Shown piece after piece: positions 1-9,772 of a DNA stretch of 64,000 nt. The notes under the pieces were generated by a model, which had not been told where the DNA came from, did no database searches, and worked only from the letters and a program-made list of their open reading frames with translations. Both the position numbers and the translations under genes were made by a program. Origin of the DNA: Roseibacillus sp. (GTDB taxonomy: Bacteria; Verrucomicrobiota; Verrucomicrobiia; Verrucomicrobiales; Akkermansiaceae); NCBI GenBank assembly GCA_028821775.1, contig JAPKFB010000016.1:1-64000 (forward strand), written 5' to 3'. Numbering within the stretch: position 1 is the first letter of the stretch; each line of letters opens with the position of its first letter.

Positions 1-3000
1 ACCGATGGCAACGGGGACAGCTACGGCTCGCTCATCATCAGTTTTGATCCCAACATAGATACTGACGGGGACGGCATCCCCGACGGGCAGGAGTTAAACT
101 ACCCGGGGATTACCGACCTGACCCAGCTCGGCACCGGAGATTTTGATGGCGACGGGGTGAGTGACCTCCAGGAGATTGCTGACGGCACCGACCCGACCAA
201 TCCCGACACCGACGGCGACGGCTTGGGCGATGGGGTGGAGAACACCAACGGGACCGACCCAACCAATCCCGATACCGACGGCGACGGCCTCACCGACGGC
301 GCGGAGGACACCCTGGGCACCGACCCGCTCGTCGTAGATACCGATGGCGACGGATCGGACGATGGTGTCGAGGTGGCGGTGGGAACCGATCCGAACGACG
401 ATCAAGATTTTCCGGCGATGGTCGCCATCGTCGATGTTGATGCCACCACCTTGGGATTGGCGGATGGAGTTTCGATCACGACCATCGCTAGTGCCGGGAC
501 CTCGGGACCCTTCACCACCGTGACCGGAAATGTGACGGCCTTCAGCCATCCCGCCAACAATGCCCCGGGGAGTTTGATCCAGGGATTGGGCTTCAACAGT
601 GGGGCCGCCAGGATGAACTCAGCGGTGACTGCTGAGTCAGTAGGGCTCTCCGGTAATGCGTCCTACAGCATCACCTCGTGGGTCTGGAACCCAGCGTTTG
701 GCAATGAGGAAGCAATCGTGGCTTGGGGAAATCGCGGCGGACCCGATGGAACGAACGCGGGCTTCCACCAGGGAACTCACGCCGGCTTTGGTGCGATCGG
801 GCATTGGGGCGGTGGTCCGGACGTTGGTTGGGGCAATGGGGGTGCGGACATCAATGCGACCATCGGACAATGGTCTCACCTCTCTACGACCTTCGATGGC
901 AACGAGCACCGACTCTTCATCGACGGTGTCTTCAGTAACAGTGAAATCATCGGCGCCATCAATGTGCACGGCGGGGCCAATGTCATTTCGATTGGATCGG
1001 AAAGTAATAATGGGAGTTTGACTGCCACCCCGATCCCCTACAGCGGAACAATCGCCCGGGTCCAGGTGTGGGATATCGTGATGAGCGACCAGGACATCCT
1101 GAATGACTTCAATGCCGACAAGCTACTCTTCTTCGACGGAGTTTCCAACGCGATCGACTCTGACGGCGACGGAATCGTCGACGAAATCGAGGACCTGCAC
1201 CTGTGTCTGGATAAGAACGTGGCCGATGCCGATGCCGATCCCGATAGCGATGGGCTTTCCAACGCCGAGGAACTGCTCCTCGGAACAGATCCCTGCGATC
1301 CGGATTCCGACGGGGACAATGTCTCGGATGGCGACGAGGTCAACCGCATGGCGGGCGGTCTGCCCGCTCCGACCAATCCTCTCAATGCCGATTCTGACGG
1401 AGACGGACTGACGGACGATATCGAGAGCGATACCGGCGTGAACAATGGGCCAAGCGACACGGGAACCGACCCCTTGTCGGCAGACGGCGACGGAGATGGG
1501 GTCTCTGATTTCGAAGAGATCACGACCTCTGGAACCGATCCCTTCAATCCCGATTCAGATGGCGATGGATGGGACGATGGCATCGAGTTGTCGGTGGGAA
1601 CCGATCCCAACGACGGAGGAGTGTTTCCGCTCGGAGGGGGGCTCGCCATCGCAGAAGAGCTTTTGGTCAATCTCCAGGCTGATGACCTTGCCATTGGGCC
1701 CGTGACGGTCTGGCCGCAGGACGGCGAGACAGGGGCACCTGGCGATTTTGAAAATGCCGCAGACCATCCCACCCAAATCCCGGGCTTCATGGTGGGCAGT
1801 GCACCCCAGGTGGAAGACATCACTGCACCGCTCGGTTTGCCGTCCGAGCCGGTGCCGGGCACCTCGGGAGGAAATGTGACCGCGCGAGCGGTGACCTTCG
1901 ACGGTGATGATGGATTCATCGGGCCCATTGCCCCGGCGGGAGTGACCGGACTCGATCCGACCCGCTCGGTTGAAGTGTGGGCCTACAATCCCAGTATTCC
2001 CACCGAAGAAGCGATGGTGACCTGGTCGGAACGGGGCGGACCAGATGGGAGCGCAGTCCAGTTCAACTATGGCAGCCACGGAAACTTTGGCGCGGTGACT
2101 CACTGGGGCGGTGGCCGCGCGGACATGAGTTGGACCGACAACACGAATTCGGTGGGCGGAGCGCCGGCGGCCGGAACGTGGCATCACCTGACCTACACGT
2201 ATGACGGCACCACAACCCGCGCCTACATGAATGGCATTCTCCAGAACGAGGAAGAGCTCGGTGCAGGTTCCGTCAATACGCACGCAGTCGATGACGATGG
2301 CGTCACGCCGTTTCCGTTCCGGTTGGGCCACTCCCGGGAAGACAACGGGAATCCCGGTTTGGTGGCTTCCCTTTCTCTCGCGGTGGTGCGCGTGCACGAT
2401 GGAGTGCTGAGTTCGGGTGAAATCTTGAACAACTACCTCGCCGGACCGGATGCGCGGTTGGGGGGAGTGGGAGACTCGCTCGAACTTGCGGTGAACCGCA
2501 GCGGTGGGGACCTGGTCTTCACTTGGAAGAGTCAGCCAGGCAAGCTCTACAATTTGCGCAGCAGCCTCGATCTTCAGCCCGATCCTGGCCTGTGGCCGAT
2601 CTTCGCTCCGCACGAGGGAATGGTCGCCACTCCATCACTCAATACCTTGACCATTCCCATCCCGGCAGACTCCACACGCTTCTTTGTGATCGAGGAATAT
2701 CCCGCTCCGCCGGTGATCCTGTTTGCCGATGATTTTGAAAGCGGCGAAAATGGATGGACCTTCGGATCGGACGGGGCAGTGGGCACGGCCTGGGAACTGG
2801 GAGTCCCCACCAACGGGCCAGGTGTCGCCAACAGCCTCCTCAATTGCTTTGGAACCAACCTCAATTCCGATTACGCGCTCAGCGCCGACGTCTGGTTGCG
2901 CTCTCCGGCGATCGATTTGACCGCCGCCGGTGAGGCGACCCTGAACTACTTCCAGTATCGGGATATCGAGGAAGGCTTCGACTTTGGAATCATCTCGGTG

Positions 3001-3204
3001 CTCGATGCCACGGATGATTCGCTCCTCGCGGAGATTCCGGGCAGCGACTCAGCGGTGTTCGCCTGGGAACTGGTCAGCAAGTCTCTTCCTCCCGAAGCGC
3101 TCGGCAAGGTCATCAAGATCGAATTTCGCCTGACCTCGGATGAAATCGAGAACTTCCCTGGATGGTTCATTGATGATGTAGAAGTCACGACCCCCGCACT
3201 CTAA
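1..3204 (+). CDS. Secreted multidomain protein with Ca-binding type-3 repeats and two LamG-like domains (5' truncated)
   Basis: The frame is open from base 1 to the stop at 3204, so the true start lies left of the window and about 1067 residues are visible. Two blocks of aspartate-rich DxDGDG repeats separated by GTDPxNPD linkers (about bases 10-420 and 1150-1620) match thrombospondin type-3/calcium-binding repeats. Each block is followed by a LamG/concanavalin A-like beta-sandwich (about 430-1120 and 1640-2440). Both sandwiches share a GGPDG...HWGGG signature, so they look like an internal duplication. A roughly 80-residue linker domain follows, then a C-terminal beta-rich module (about 2710-3195) opening with a DDFESGxNGW motif, similar to MAM or immune-inhibitor-type jelly rolls. 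No membrane anchor or sorting signal is visible at the C terminus. By family it is an extracellular, probably glycan-binding or adhesive protein; the ligand cannot be inferred. A terminator follows. Confidence 0.8.
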   Translation, partial: TDGNGDSYGSLIISFDPNIDTDGDGIPDGQELNYPGITDLTQLGTGDFDGDGVSDLQEIADGTDPTNPDTDGDGLGDGVENTNGTDPTNPDTDGDGLTDGAEDTLGTDPLVVDTDGDGSDDGVEVAVGTDPNDDQDFPAMVAIVDVDATTLGLADGVSITTIASAGTSGPFTTVTGNVTAFSHPANNAPGSLIQGLGFNSGAARMNSAVTAESVGLSGNASYSITSWVWNPAFGNEEAIVAWGNRGGPDGTNAGFHQGTHAGFGAIGHWGGGPDVGWGNGGADINATIGQWSHLSTTFDGNEHRLFIDGVFSNSEIIGAINVHGGANVISIGSESNNGSLTATPIPYSGTIARVQVWDIVMSDQDILNDFNADKLLFFDGVSNAIDSDGDGIVDEIEDLHLCLDKNVADADADPDSDGLSNAEELLLGTDPCDPDSDGDNVSDGDEVNRMAGGLPAPTNPLNADSDGDGLTDDIESDTGVNNGPSDTGTDPLSADGDGDGVSDFEEITTSGTDPFNPDSDGDGWDDGIELSVGTDPNDGGVFPLGGGLAIAEELLVNLQADDLAIGPVTVWPQDGETGAPGDFENAADHPTQIPGFMVGSAPQVEDITAPLGLPSEPVPGTSGGNVTARAVTFDGDDGFIGPIAPAGVTGLDPTRSVEVWAYNPSIPTEEAMVTWSERGGPDGSAVQFNYGSHGNFGAVTHWGGGRADMSWTDNTNSVGGAPAAGTWHHLTYTYDGTTTRAYMNGILQNEEELGAGSVNTHAVDDDGVTPFPFRLGHSREDNGNPGLVASLSLAVVRVHDGVLSSGEILNNYLAGPDARLGGVGDSLELAVNRSGGDLVFTWKSQPGKLYNLRSSLDLQPDPGLWPIFAPHEGMVATPSLNTLTIPIPADSTRFFVIEEYPAPPVILFADDFESGENGWTFGSDGAVGTAWELGVPTNGPGVANSLLNCFGTNLNSDYALSADVWLRSPAIDLTAAGEATLNYFQYRDIEEGFDFGIISVLDATDDSLLAEIPGSDSAVFAWELVSKSLPPEALGKVIKIEFRLTSDEIENFPGWFIDDVEVTTPAL

Positions 3205-3260
3205 TCGGGGCGTTGATCAGGGAGCACTTCAGCCCACCAAGACTCGTACGATTCAACAGG

Positions 3261-3307
3261 CGGTGAAGCGGCCCGGCCGGGTGGTTTCACCGTCTTTAGT
3301 TTTTTTT
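3261..3307 (+). terminator. Rho-independent terminator after the LamG protein
   Basis: The arms CGGTGAA (3261-3267) and TTCACCG (3286-3292) pair perfectly across a GC-rich loop that can itself pair. An eight-T run follows at 3300-3307. It lies 57 bases after the stop codon on the same strand, as expected for the end of that transcript. Confidence 0.7.
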
Positions 3308-3357
3308 GCGGGACGCCATGTGGGGAGCCCAGGGAATACCCGGAGTCGGGGGAAGTG

Positions 3358-3380
3358 CAGTCAGCCGCCATGGCTGACTG
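3358..3380. repeat. Perfect 9-bp inverted repeat upstream of the LRR gene
   Basis: CAGTCAGCC (3358-3366) and GGCTGACTG (3372-3380) are exact reverse complements around the 5-base loop GCCAT. The element lies about 63 bases before the preferred start of the LRR gene and has no T-run. It is therefore more likely a leader hairpin or dispersed repeat than a terminator. Function unknown. Confidence 0.6.
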
Positions 3381-3443
3381 TGGGCGGGTGGGATGGCCGG
3401 GTTCGCTCCTTGTCGCCTGTCCGGAGCCGGGCCATCTTTGGGA

Positions 3444-5078
3444 ATGAAGGTGCGGAGGTTATGGATGAGCTGGTTTCTCTGTGCTGCGATCCTGGGATCG
3501 ATGATGGGCGCGGGCGCGGTGAATGCTAATTCATCGGAGCAGGCGATCGAGAATCTGATGAGTCTCGGGGCGAAGGTGACATCCAACCCTGTTGATGGGG
3601 GCTCCTATGTTAATGTCATCATCGACCGGAAATGGAAAGGGGGCGCCGAGGGATTAGCCCAACTCGCTCAGGTGCAGGATCTGGACTTGCTCAGGGTGAA
3701 CGACATCAACCTTCCGGACAAGGCCTTCTCCCAAATCGCCGGGCTCGCGAACTTGCAGAGGCTCCACTTTCTCGACACCGCGGTCTCTGATGCAGATTTC
3801 ATGCGACTGGGCGAGTTGCCGAATTTGCACACCCTGAAGATCAGAAAAGCGAAGATCACGAATGCCGCGCTGGCGAGCATGAAGCGCTATCCAGGCCTCG
3901 AAAGTCTTGACCTCACCAATTGCGATGGAGTCGACGATGCCGGCCTGGCTCAGCTTGTGCACATGAAGAACCTGCGCCACCTCTCGCTTTCCTCCCTGCT
4001 GATTGACGGCAGCGGACTGGAGCGACTCAAGCTCGGAGATCTTCTCTCCCTGAGTATTCGAAACACGCGAGTGCCTGACGAGAAGCTCGCAGTGCTGGAG
4101 CGCTGCGTGAAACTGCGCCTCCTCGATCTCTCTTCCACGAAGATCGAGGACCGCAGCTTGCGGCATCTCGAAAAGCTGGTGGAGCTGCGAGACCTGCAAC
4201 TGGCGGGAACCGAGATTACCGGCGCCACCTTCCACCACCTGACAGGCTGCACGCAACTGGCGCGGCTCGATCTGTCCGACACCGCCCTGAACGATCTAGG
4301 CATGGCACAGCTCGGCAAGCTGACGGGCCTCGCCGAACTCGACCTCCGGGACGCGAAAATCACCGATGCCGGCATGGTTCACCTCGGCAAACTGACGGGG
4401 CTGGTCGAACTCGATCTGGAGGACACCAAGATCACTGATGCCGGGTTGGCCAGCCTGCTGGGGCTGACCAAACTTCGCGAGCTCAGCCTCATTGACGTCA
4501 AGATCGATGGATCGGGATTTGCGGAGCTCCAGGATCTCCAGGAACTGCGAGAGCTCGATCTTCGGGATACCAATGTGGACGACCGCGCGATGAAATTCAT
4601 CAAGGGCTATGCCAATCTCGAGGTCCTCAATCTCGATGACGCCAAGGTCGGCGATGCCGGGCTGGTGCACTTGCGGGAAATGAAGCAACTGCAGGAACTC
4701 TGGCTCCAGGGATTCACGCGGATCAGCGATGCGGGAATGCCTCATCTCGCTGGACTCGTGAACTTGCGGATCTTGCGGCTACGAAACACCGCGGTCACCG
4801 ATCGCGGGCTCAAGCATCTCGTTGCGATGCAGAAGCTGGAGAAACTGAGCCTGCGAAAATCGAAGGTCAGCGATGCTGGAATGGTTTCGATCGCACAGCT
4901 CCGTGAACTCACCAGCCTGAATCTCGACTTCACCAACGTGACCGACGCAGGGGCGCGCCACTTGGAGCCCTTGAAGAATCTCCGTACCCTCAGCCTCATT
5001 CGCGGCAACATCAGCCGACAGGGACGCAAAGGCCTGGAGGAAGCCATCCCGGGTCTGGCCACCAGTATCGAGGACTGA
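3444..5078 (+). CDS. Secreted leucine-rich repeat protein
   Basis: About 544 residues. An upstream in-frame ATG exists at 3393, but the ATG at 3444 gives a clean signal peptide (basic MKVRR, hydrophobic core, Ala-rich cleavage region) and is preferred. The mature protein is almost entirely leucine-rich repeats of about 24 residues of the form LxxLxxLxLxxTxITDAGLxxL, roughly residues 60-535. This is the cysteine-poor type abundant in Planctomycetes and Verrucomicrobia. The LTGLxELDLxDxKITDAGM units around 4310-4440 are nearly identical, suggesting recent repeat expansion. No enzymatic domain, kinase domain or membrane segment follows. A protein-interaction role outside the cytoplasm is inferred; the partner is unknown. 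The gene is transcribed alone. Confidence 0.8.
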   Translation: MKVRRLWMSWFLCAAILGSMMGAGAVNANSSEQAIENLMSLGAKVTSNPVDGGSYVNVIIDRKWKGGAEGLAQLAQVQDLDLLRVNDINLPDKAFSQIAGLANLQRLHFLDTAVSDADFMRLGELPNLHTLKIRKAKITNAALASMKRYPGLESLDLTNCDGVDDAGLAQLVHMKNLRHLSLSSLLIDGSGLERLKLGDLLSLSIRNTRVPDEKLAVLERCVKLRLLDLSSTKIEDRSLRHLEKLVELRDLQLAGTEITGATFHHLTGCTQLARLDLSDTALNDLGMAQLGKLTGLAELDLRDAKITDAGMVHLGKLTGLVELDLEDTKITDAGLASLLGLTKLRELSLIDVKIDGSGFAELQDLQELRELDLRDTNVDDRAMKFIKGYANLEVLNLDDAKVGDAGLVHLREMKQLQELWLQGFTRISDAGMPHLAGLVNLRILRLRNTAVTDRGLKHLVAMQKLEKLSLRKSKVSDAGMVSIAQLRELTSLNLDFTNVTDAGARHLEPLKNLRTLSLIRGNISRQGRKGLEEAIPGLATSIED

Positions 5079-5245
5079 ACCCTTCCGCTGCTCTGCGCTC
5101 CCGTGGTCCTGCCCTCGACCGAAAATTTCCTGATAGGTTCCCAATGGGAGATCGGAATATAAGGTCGGAATATTCGCGAAAGCGCTTAGCATTGGAGAGG
5201 GACGCCAATTCTTCCCTCAACGAGACGAGCAGGCGGAAACCAACC

Positions 5246-6703
5246 ATGAAAACAATTCACTTTCTCACGGCGGCCCTCTGTCTCTCTTCAATGGATCTCC
5301 TCGAGGCGGTTGGTGATCGCGAGCGCAAACCGAATATCATTTTTGTGCTGTTCGATGACATCGGCTACGGACAACCGCCCAGCTACCGCGCGGATTCCGA
5401 GTTCAGGATGCCCAATCTCGACCGGCTCGCGCGGGAGGGGATGCGATTTACGGATGCCCATTCTGCGGCCGCCAACTGCACGCCGACCCGTTACGGGGTC
5501 TTGACCGGCCGCTATCCGTCACGCATCGGCCAGTTCGGAGTCTTGAAAACCTACTCACCGCCCATCATCCCGAAGGAACGTCCAACCGTGGCCTCCTTCC
5601 TCAAGGGGCACGGCTATCACACCGCTTGCATTGGTAAGTGGCACCTCGGCATGAACTGGGTGGACGGCAAACCGGGAACCGAGAAGCAGCTTCCGGTGGG
5701 TGCCAAGCTCACCGACGGTCCCAACGCGGTCGGCTTCGACTATTTCTACGGGTTCACTCACGCTCGCAACATCGGCTCCATCATCGAGCAAAACGCGGTG
5801 GTCGCCAACGTGCAAGGAGTGGAAAACCAGCCCCTCATGATCCGCAAAGCGCTTGCCTACATCGAGGAACGCGCCCGGACGGACAAGCCATTTTTCCTCT
5901 ATTTTCCCATGTGTCCGCCGCACTCGCCGATCGTGCCGGCGCCCGCGTTTGTCGGCAAGGGAGGGGTGAGTGGCAAGGGAGGGGTGAGTGGCAAGGACGC
6001 GAAATATGGCGACTGGGTGTATCAAGGAGATCACATGCTGGGTCAGCTCCTGGCCGTGCTGGAAAAAAATGAACTCTCTGAAAATACCCTCGTGATCGCG
6101 ACGGGGGACAACGGTGCCGCCAAACGCCCCTACCGTCCCTTGCGAGAAGCCAAGAGCAGCATTTACGAGGGCGGACATCGGGAACCATTTGTTGCGCGCT
6201 GGGCCGGCCACATCAAGGCGGGGTCGCACAGTCACGAAACAATCTGCCTGAACGACCTGTTCGCGACTTGCGCTGACATAATCGGCGCTCAGCTCCCCGT
6301 GAATGCTGCCGAGGACAGCGTGAGCATTCTTCCCTGCCTGCTCGGCAAGACCGAGGGGCAGGGGCCGGTGCGTGAAGCCACCATTCACCAAGCGCCCGGA
6401 GGACTCGCCATCCGTCAGGGGCCCTGGAAACTCATTTTCCATCGAAATGGGCAACGTGAACTCTTCAACCTGAAAGACGACCTCAGCGAAACGAAGAACC
6501 TCGCCGAGGTAAAGAGCCCTCTCATGGGGCGGTTGACGAAGTTGATGCAAAGCTACCTTGATCGCGGCCGGAGCACCCCTGGACCAAGCCAGGAAAACGA
6601 TTTCGAAATGTCCCTCTTCGGCAAGTCCGAGGGAAAGAAAAAACGGGAGAAGGGCAAACGCGGCGCAGAGCGTCCTGGTCGCACGACGGGCGTCTCAGGT
6701 TGA
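5246..6703 (+). CDS. Type I sulfatase (arylsulfatase A family)
   Basis: A 485-residue secreted sulfatase that would hydrolyse sulfate esters, by family often on sulfated polysaccharides. The ATG at 5246 follows a purine-rich AGGCGG and starts a signal peptide; the frame is also open upstream to 5144. The Ca-binding motif NIIFVLFDDIGYG is at about residues 30-42. The formylglycine motif C78-T-P-T-R82 followed by LTGR shows the Cys-type site that needs a formylglycine-generating enzyme, which is not in the window. GKWHLG and the later GDNG motif are present. An 18-base tandem duplication (5954-5989) inserts extra GKGGVS residues after the PHSPIVP segment. The last 60 or so residues are lysine- and arginine-rich. 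It converges with the dehydrogenase gene, 18 bases away. Confidence 0.92.
   Translation: MKTIHFLTAALCLSSMDLLEAVGDRERKPNIIFVLFDDIGYGQPPSYRADSEFRMPNLDRLAREGMRFTDAHSAAANCTPTRYGVLTGRYPSRIGQFGVLKTYSPPIIPKERPTVASFLKGHGYHTACIGKWHLGMNWVDGKPGTEKQLPVGAKLTDGPNAVGFDYFYGFTHARNIGSIIEQNAVVANVQGVENQPLMIRKALAYIEERARTDKPFFLYFPMCPPHSPIVPAPAFVGKGGVSGKGGVSGKDAKYGDWVYQGDHMLGQLLAVLEKNELSENTLVIATGDNGAAKRPYRPLREAKSSIYEGGHREPFVARWAGHIKAGSHSHETICLNDLFATCADIIGAQLPVNAAEDSVSILPCLLGKTEGQGPVREATIHQAPGGLAIRQGPWKLIFHRNGQRELFNLKDDLSETKNLAEVKSPLMGRLTKLMQSYLDRGRSTPGPSQENDFEMSLFGKSEGKKKREKGKRGAERPGRTTGVSG
5954..5989 (+). repeat. 18-bp perfect tandem duplication inside the sulfatase gene
   Basis: GGCAAGGGAGGGGTGAGT occurs twice head to tail (5954-5971, 5972-5989), and the first seven bases recur at 5990. 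It adds one extra GKGGVS unit in frame, on a loop between the core strands of the sulfatase. It looks like a recent slippage event. Confidence 0.9.
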
Positions 6704-6721
6704 GAGACCTGCAAGTGGGCG

Positions 6722-9700
6722 TCACTTGAGGGAACTCCGCTCCTTCGCAGCAGGAAATGTTCGTAACCACTCCACCAGATCGACCAGTTCTTGCGAAGAA
6801 ATTGCGCTCTCCAGGCCCGCGGGCATGAGGGACTGCTTCATGGGTTGGCGGGTCTTGATTGTGGTTAGTTCGAGGTCTCGCTGACGTCCGCCCGGGAGGC
6901 GCAAGTGGAGAGTGGTTTCGCTCTCGCTGATGACAAAGCCGATGAGGTGGGAGCCCTCTTTGGTCTCCACCTGAATGCCCTCGTATCCCAGGGTGATGGA
7001 TTGGCTGGGTTCGAGGATGGCGGTGAAAAGCTGTTCGGGGTTGAGCTTGGTGCCGATCTCGGAGAGCTCGGGACCAAAGTCGATCCCCTCGCCGTTCACG
7101 AGGTGGCAGGCGCTGCAGCCGGCCTTTTGAAAGGCGGCTTTGCCCATTGCGGGGTTGGGTTTGGCAGCGAGGAGTTTCTGCAGGGAGGGCCGGTCGGCGA
7201 GAGGAGGGAGGAGGGCCTGTTGTTGGGCCGCGAAGAGACGGGGCCCCGGGTCGGCGGAAGAGGCGAGGCTCTGGATCGCGGTTCTCAGGAAAGGCTTGGC
7301 GATCTCATGTCGCTTCACCATGCGCACGAGTTGTTGCGCGCCGGTCTTGGACCGCGCGATTGCCCTGATGGCCCCCAAGCGTCGGTTGTCCGGTTGCTTC
7401 TCGTCGATCGCCACCGTCCGGAGGAGATCAACTGCGTCCTTGCGATCGACAAAGCCGAGGGCCGTGATCATCGACAGCGCCTGCTTCCGATCGCGGAGGG
7501 CGGTGGCGACACGCTGCTTCTCGCCAAAGGCCAGCACCTGTTGGAGAGCTCGAATGCCGGCTTCTCGTTCGGGGTCGGCCTGCGCCATCTCTAACAGTTT
7601 TCCAATCATCTCGCGCTTGTTGAAACGCGCCACGAGGTCCACGAAGGCGACCGTCCCCACGCTGGCCAGGAGTACCGACTCCGCCTTCTTCAAAACTTCG
7701 GGATGTTTTTGGAGAAAGGCCGGCGAGGCGCGCTGAAAAGCTTCGAGATAGGTGGCTGGATTCAGGTCGGAATCACTCGAGAGCAGAGCCGCGATGGCGG
7801 TGCCCTGTGCTTCCTGGGAGTGAAAGTCGAGAGCGCGCAGAAAGCGAGGATGCTCTTTTGTTGGAAGCTCGGGATCGAGCAAGAGCTTGGCGATGAGCCC
7901 CGCGGCCTTCGGAGCCCGGGATCGCCAGACGAGGTCACGGCCGGTCGGCGAGTTCCAGGTTGGGCCCGCCCTCATGAGCCACTGCTCCAAACAGGCGGCC
8001 TCCTTGCCCTGTTCCCCGATCCCCAATGCTTCGAGATACCAACGATCGATCCCATCGTGTTGGGCTGCGAGTTCCGCCCAGAGTTCCACCGCGGCGGGGG
8101 AGGTGAGTTGATGGAGAGTGACTGCGCACTCGCGGCGCACCAGGGCGGAGGGATCCCGCACCAAGCGCCCCACCAGCGGTTCGAGGGGCAACTCGTGACG
8201 GCGGGCGATGCGCAGGGCGAGGGCACGGATGTCCGGAGCTTCATCCTTGAGAGCTCTTTCGATGGCGTGCATCGGTCCAGCCTTGCTGGTGGCCAGCACC
8301 CAGAGGGCGCGAGCGCGGAAGCGCGGATTCGTATCGGCTGCCATCGCCTCCAGGGCGGGCCGGGCGCGAGCCTGCATTCCGAGCAGGGCGGTCCAGGCCT
8401 CGTAACGCAGTGACAGGTTCGGATTTCGCAAGGCACGGACCGCGTCTTGGGGCGAATCGAAATCGAATTCAGGAACTGCGTAGAGGTGCCCGGGAGGGGC
8501 CACGCGGAAGAGGCGGCCGGCATCGTTCTCGGTCCGGTGACAGCAGTCCACGGGATCGAACCAATCGGCAATGATGAGCGAACCATCCGGTGCCACCGAG
8601 ACATCCGAGGGACGATAGTTGCGGTCCTTCGTAGTGCGGGCGAGGTCGACAATGGCCGCGGTATATCCGGCTCCCTTCGGCGTTGCGGGGAATGACCACA
8701 CCACGTTGCGGCCGGGTTCGGCATGGATCATTTGCCCGTGAAACTGCTCCGGCAAGAGGTCGCCCTCATAGACGAGGATGCCGGTGGGGGCGCCCGTGCC
8801 GGTGATGAGGAGGTTTGGCACCACGCCGGGATCGTTCTGGTGCCACATGCGGCGTTGCATGGTGGACTCCATGTTGCTGCGCACCCTGTGGTAGTCGGCT
8901 CCGGTCCGTTCATCGCGGTAGCCGTAGTTGCCGTGCTCCATGACAAAGTTGACGCGGCAGGAGCTCGAACCGTTGTCGTTGTCCGACTGCCAAAGGGAGC
9001 CAAAGGAGTCGACCGTGACCTCCCAGTTGTTACGAAAGTTGTGGCCGAGAACCTCCACCCGGCTGCCATCGAGTTCGCAGCGCAGGACCATCCCTTCCTG
9101 ATAGGGATGGCGGCGGTTGTCGACCGGGATCCCGAAGACATCCACCACCGGAGTGCCATCCTCGCGCCACAGGCCGGCATTGTAGTTGCCGAAGTTGAAA
9201 TAGAGCCGCCCGTCGGGCCCGAACATCACGGCGTGGATGGCGTGGTCGTGCTGGCCGTGGGGACCCTGAGTCACCTTGCCCTTGAAGAGGATTTTCTTCT
9301 CGTCCGCCAGGTCATCCCCGTCGGTATCAGTGAGGACGAGAATGCGGTCCGAGACCGACACGATCACCGTGTTGCCGAGCACGCACAGTCCGTGCACGCC
9401 ATCGATGTCGGGGTGCTCATAAAAGACCTTGCTGGTGTCGGCGCGTCCGTCGCGGTCGCGATCCTCCAGAATCAGGATGCGGTCTCCCGTGGGGCGCGCC
9501 TTTTTACGGTAATTGAGCGCCTCGGCCACCCACACGCGTCCGCGATGGTCGACGTCAATGCTGGCTGGATTGAACAACTGCTGCTCGGTGGCAAAGGGTC
9601 GGACCACCAGGCCGTCGGCCACGCTGAAGACGGGCCCCGGCCCCGGACGGGTCTTTGCCAACTCCTCCGCACGCAGGATGGGACCGACAGCATAGACGCA

Positions 9701-9727
9701 CAGGAAGAGGAAGAGGGGACGTTTCAT
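6722..9727 (-). CDS. PVC-type membrane-bound dehydrogenase with HEAT repeats and C-terminal cytochrome c
   Basis: About 1001 residues from the ATG at 9727, which begins a signal peptide (MKRPLFLFLCVYAVG). The frame is open further upstream, but those codons give no signal peptide. Residues about 30-400 form a beta-propeller of the 'putative membrane-bound dehydrogenase' type found in Planctomycetes and Verrucomicrobia (PQQ/sorbosone-dehydrogenase-like; repeats such as SIDVDHRGRVWVAEALNY). The middle, about 430-830, is alpha-helical with HEAT-like repeats. The C-terminal domain has one haem c motif, C871-S-A-C874-H875, and a distal Met (LMPAG), matching the PVC-type haem-binding domain. By family it is a periplasmic oxidoreductase; substrate unknown. 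Pairing with the convergent sulfatase suggests a polysaccharide- or sugar-utilising locus (inference). Confidence 0.85.
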   Translation of the reverse strand: MKRPLFLFLCVYAVGPILRAEELAKTRPGPGPVFSVADGLVVRPFATEQQLFNPASIDVDHRGRVWVAEALNYRKKARPTGDRILILEDRDRDGRADTSKVFYEHPDIDGVHGLCVLGNTVIVSVSDRILVLTDTDGDDLADEKKILFKGKVTQGPHGQHDHAIHAVMFGPDGRLYFNFGNYNAGLWREDGTPVVDVFGIPVDNRRHPYQEGMVLRCELDGSRVEVLGHNFRNNWEVTVDSFGSLWQSDNDNGSSSCRVNFVMEHGNYGYRDERTGADYHRVRSNMESTMQRRMWHQNDPGVVPNLLITGTGAPTGILVYEGDLLPEQFHGQMIHAEPGRNVVWSFPATPKGAGYTAAIVDLARTTKDRNYRPSDVSVAPDGSLIIADWFDPVDCCHRTENDAGRLFRVAPPGHLYAVPEFDFDSPQDAVRALRNPNLSLRYEAWTALLGMQARARPALEAMAADTNPRFRARALWVLATSKAGPMHAIERALKDEAPDIRALALRIARRHELPLEPLVGRLVRDPSALVRRECAVTLHQLTSPAAVELWAELAAQHDGIDRWYLEALGIGEQGKEAACLEQWLMRAGPTWNSPTGRDLVWRSRAPKAAGLIAKLLLDPELPTKEHPRFLRALDFHSQEAQGTAIAALLSSDSDLNPATYLEAFQRASPAFLQKHPEVLKKAESVLLASVGTVAFVDLVARFNKREMIGKLLEMAQADPEREAGIRALQQVLAFGEKQRVATALRDRKQALSMITALGFVDRKDAVDLLRTVAIDEKQPDNRRLGAIRAIARSKTGAQQLVRMVKRHEIAKPFLRTAIQSLASSADPGPRLFAAQQQALLPPLADRPSLQKLLAAKPNPAMGKAAFQKAGCSACHLVNGEGIDFGPELSEIGTKLNPEQLFTAILEPSQSITLGYEGIQVETKEGSHLIGFVISESETTLHLRLPGGRQRDLELTTIKTRQPMKQSLMPAGLESAISSQELVDLVEWLRTFPAAKERSSLK

Positions 9728-9772
9728 GCTCGGCTCGCTCATCATGCTTCCAGTCGGTCGGGAGAGCGATGA

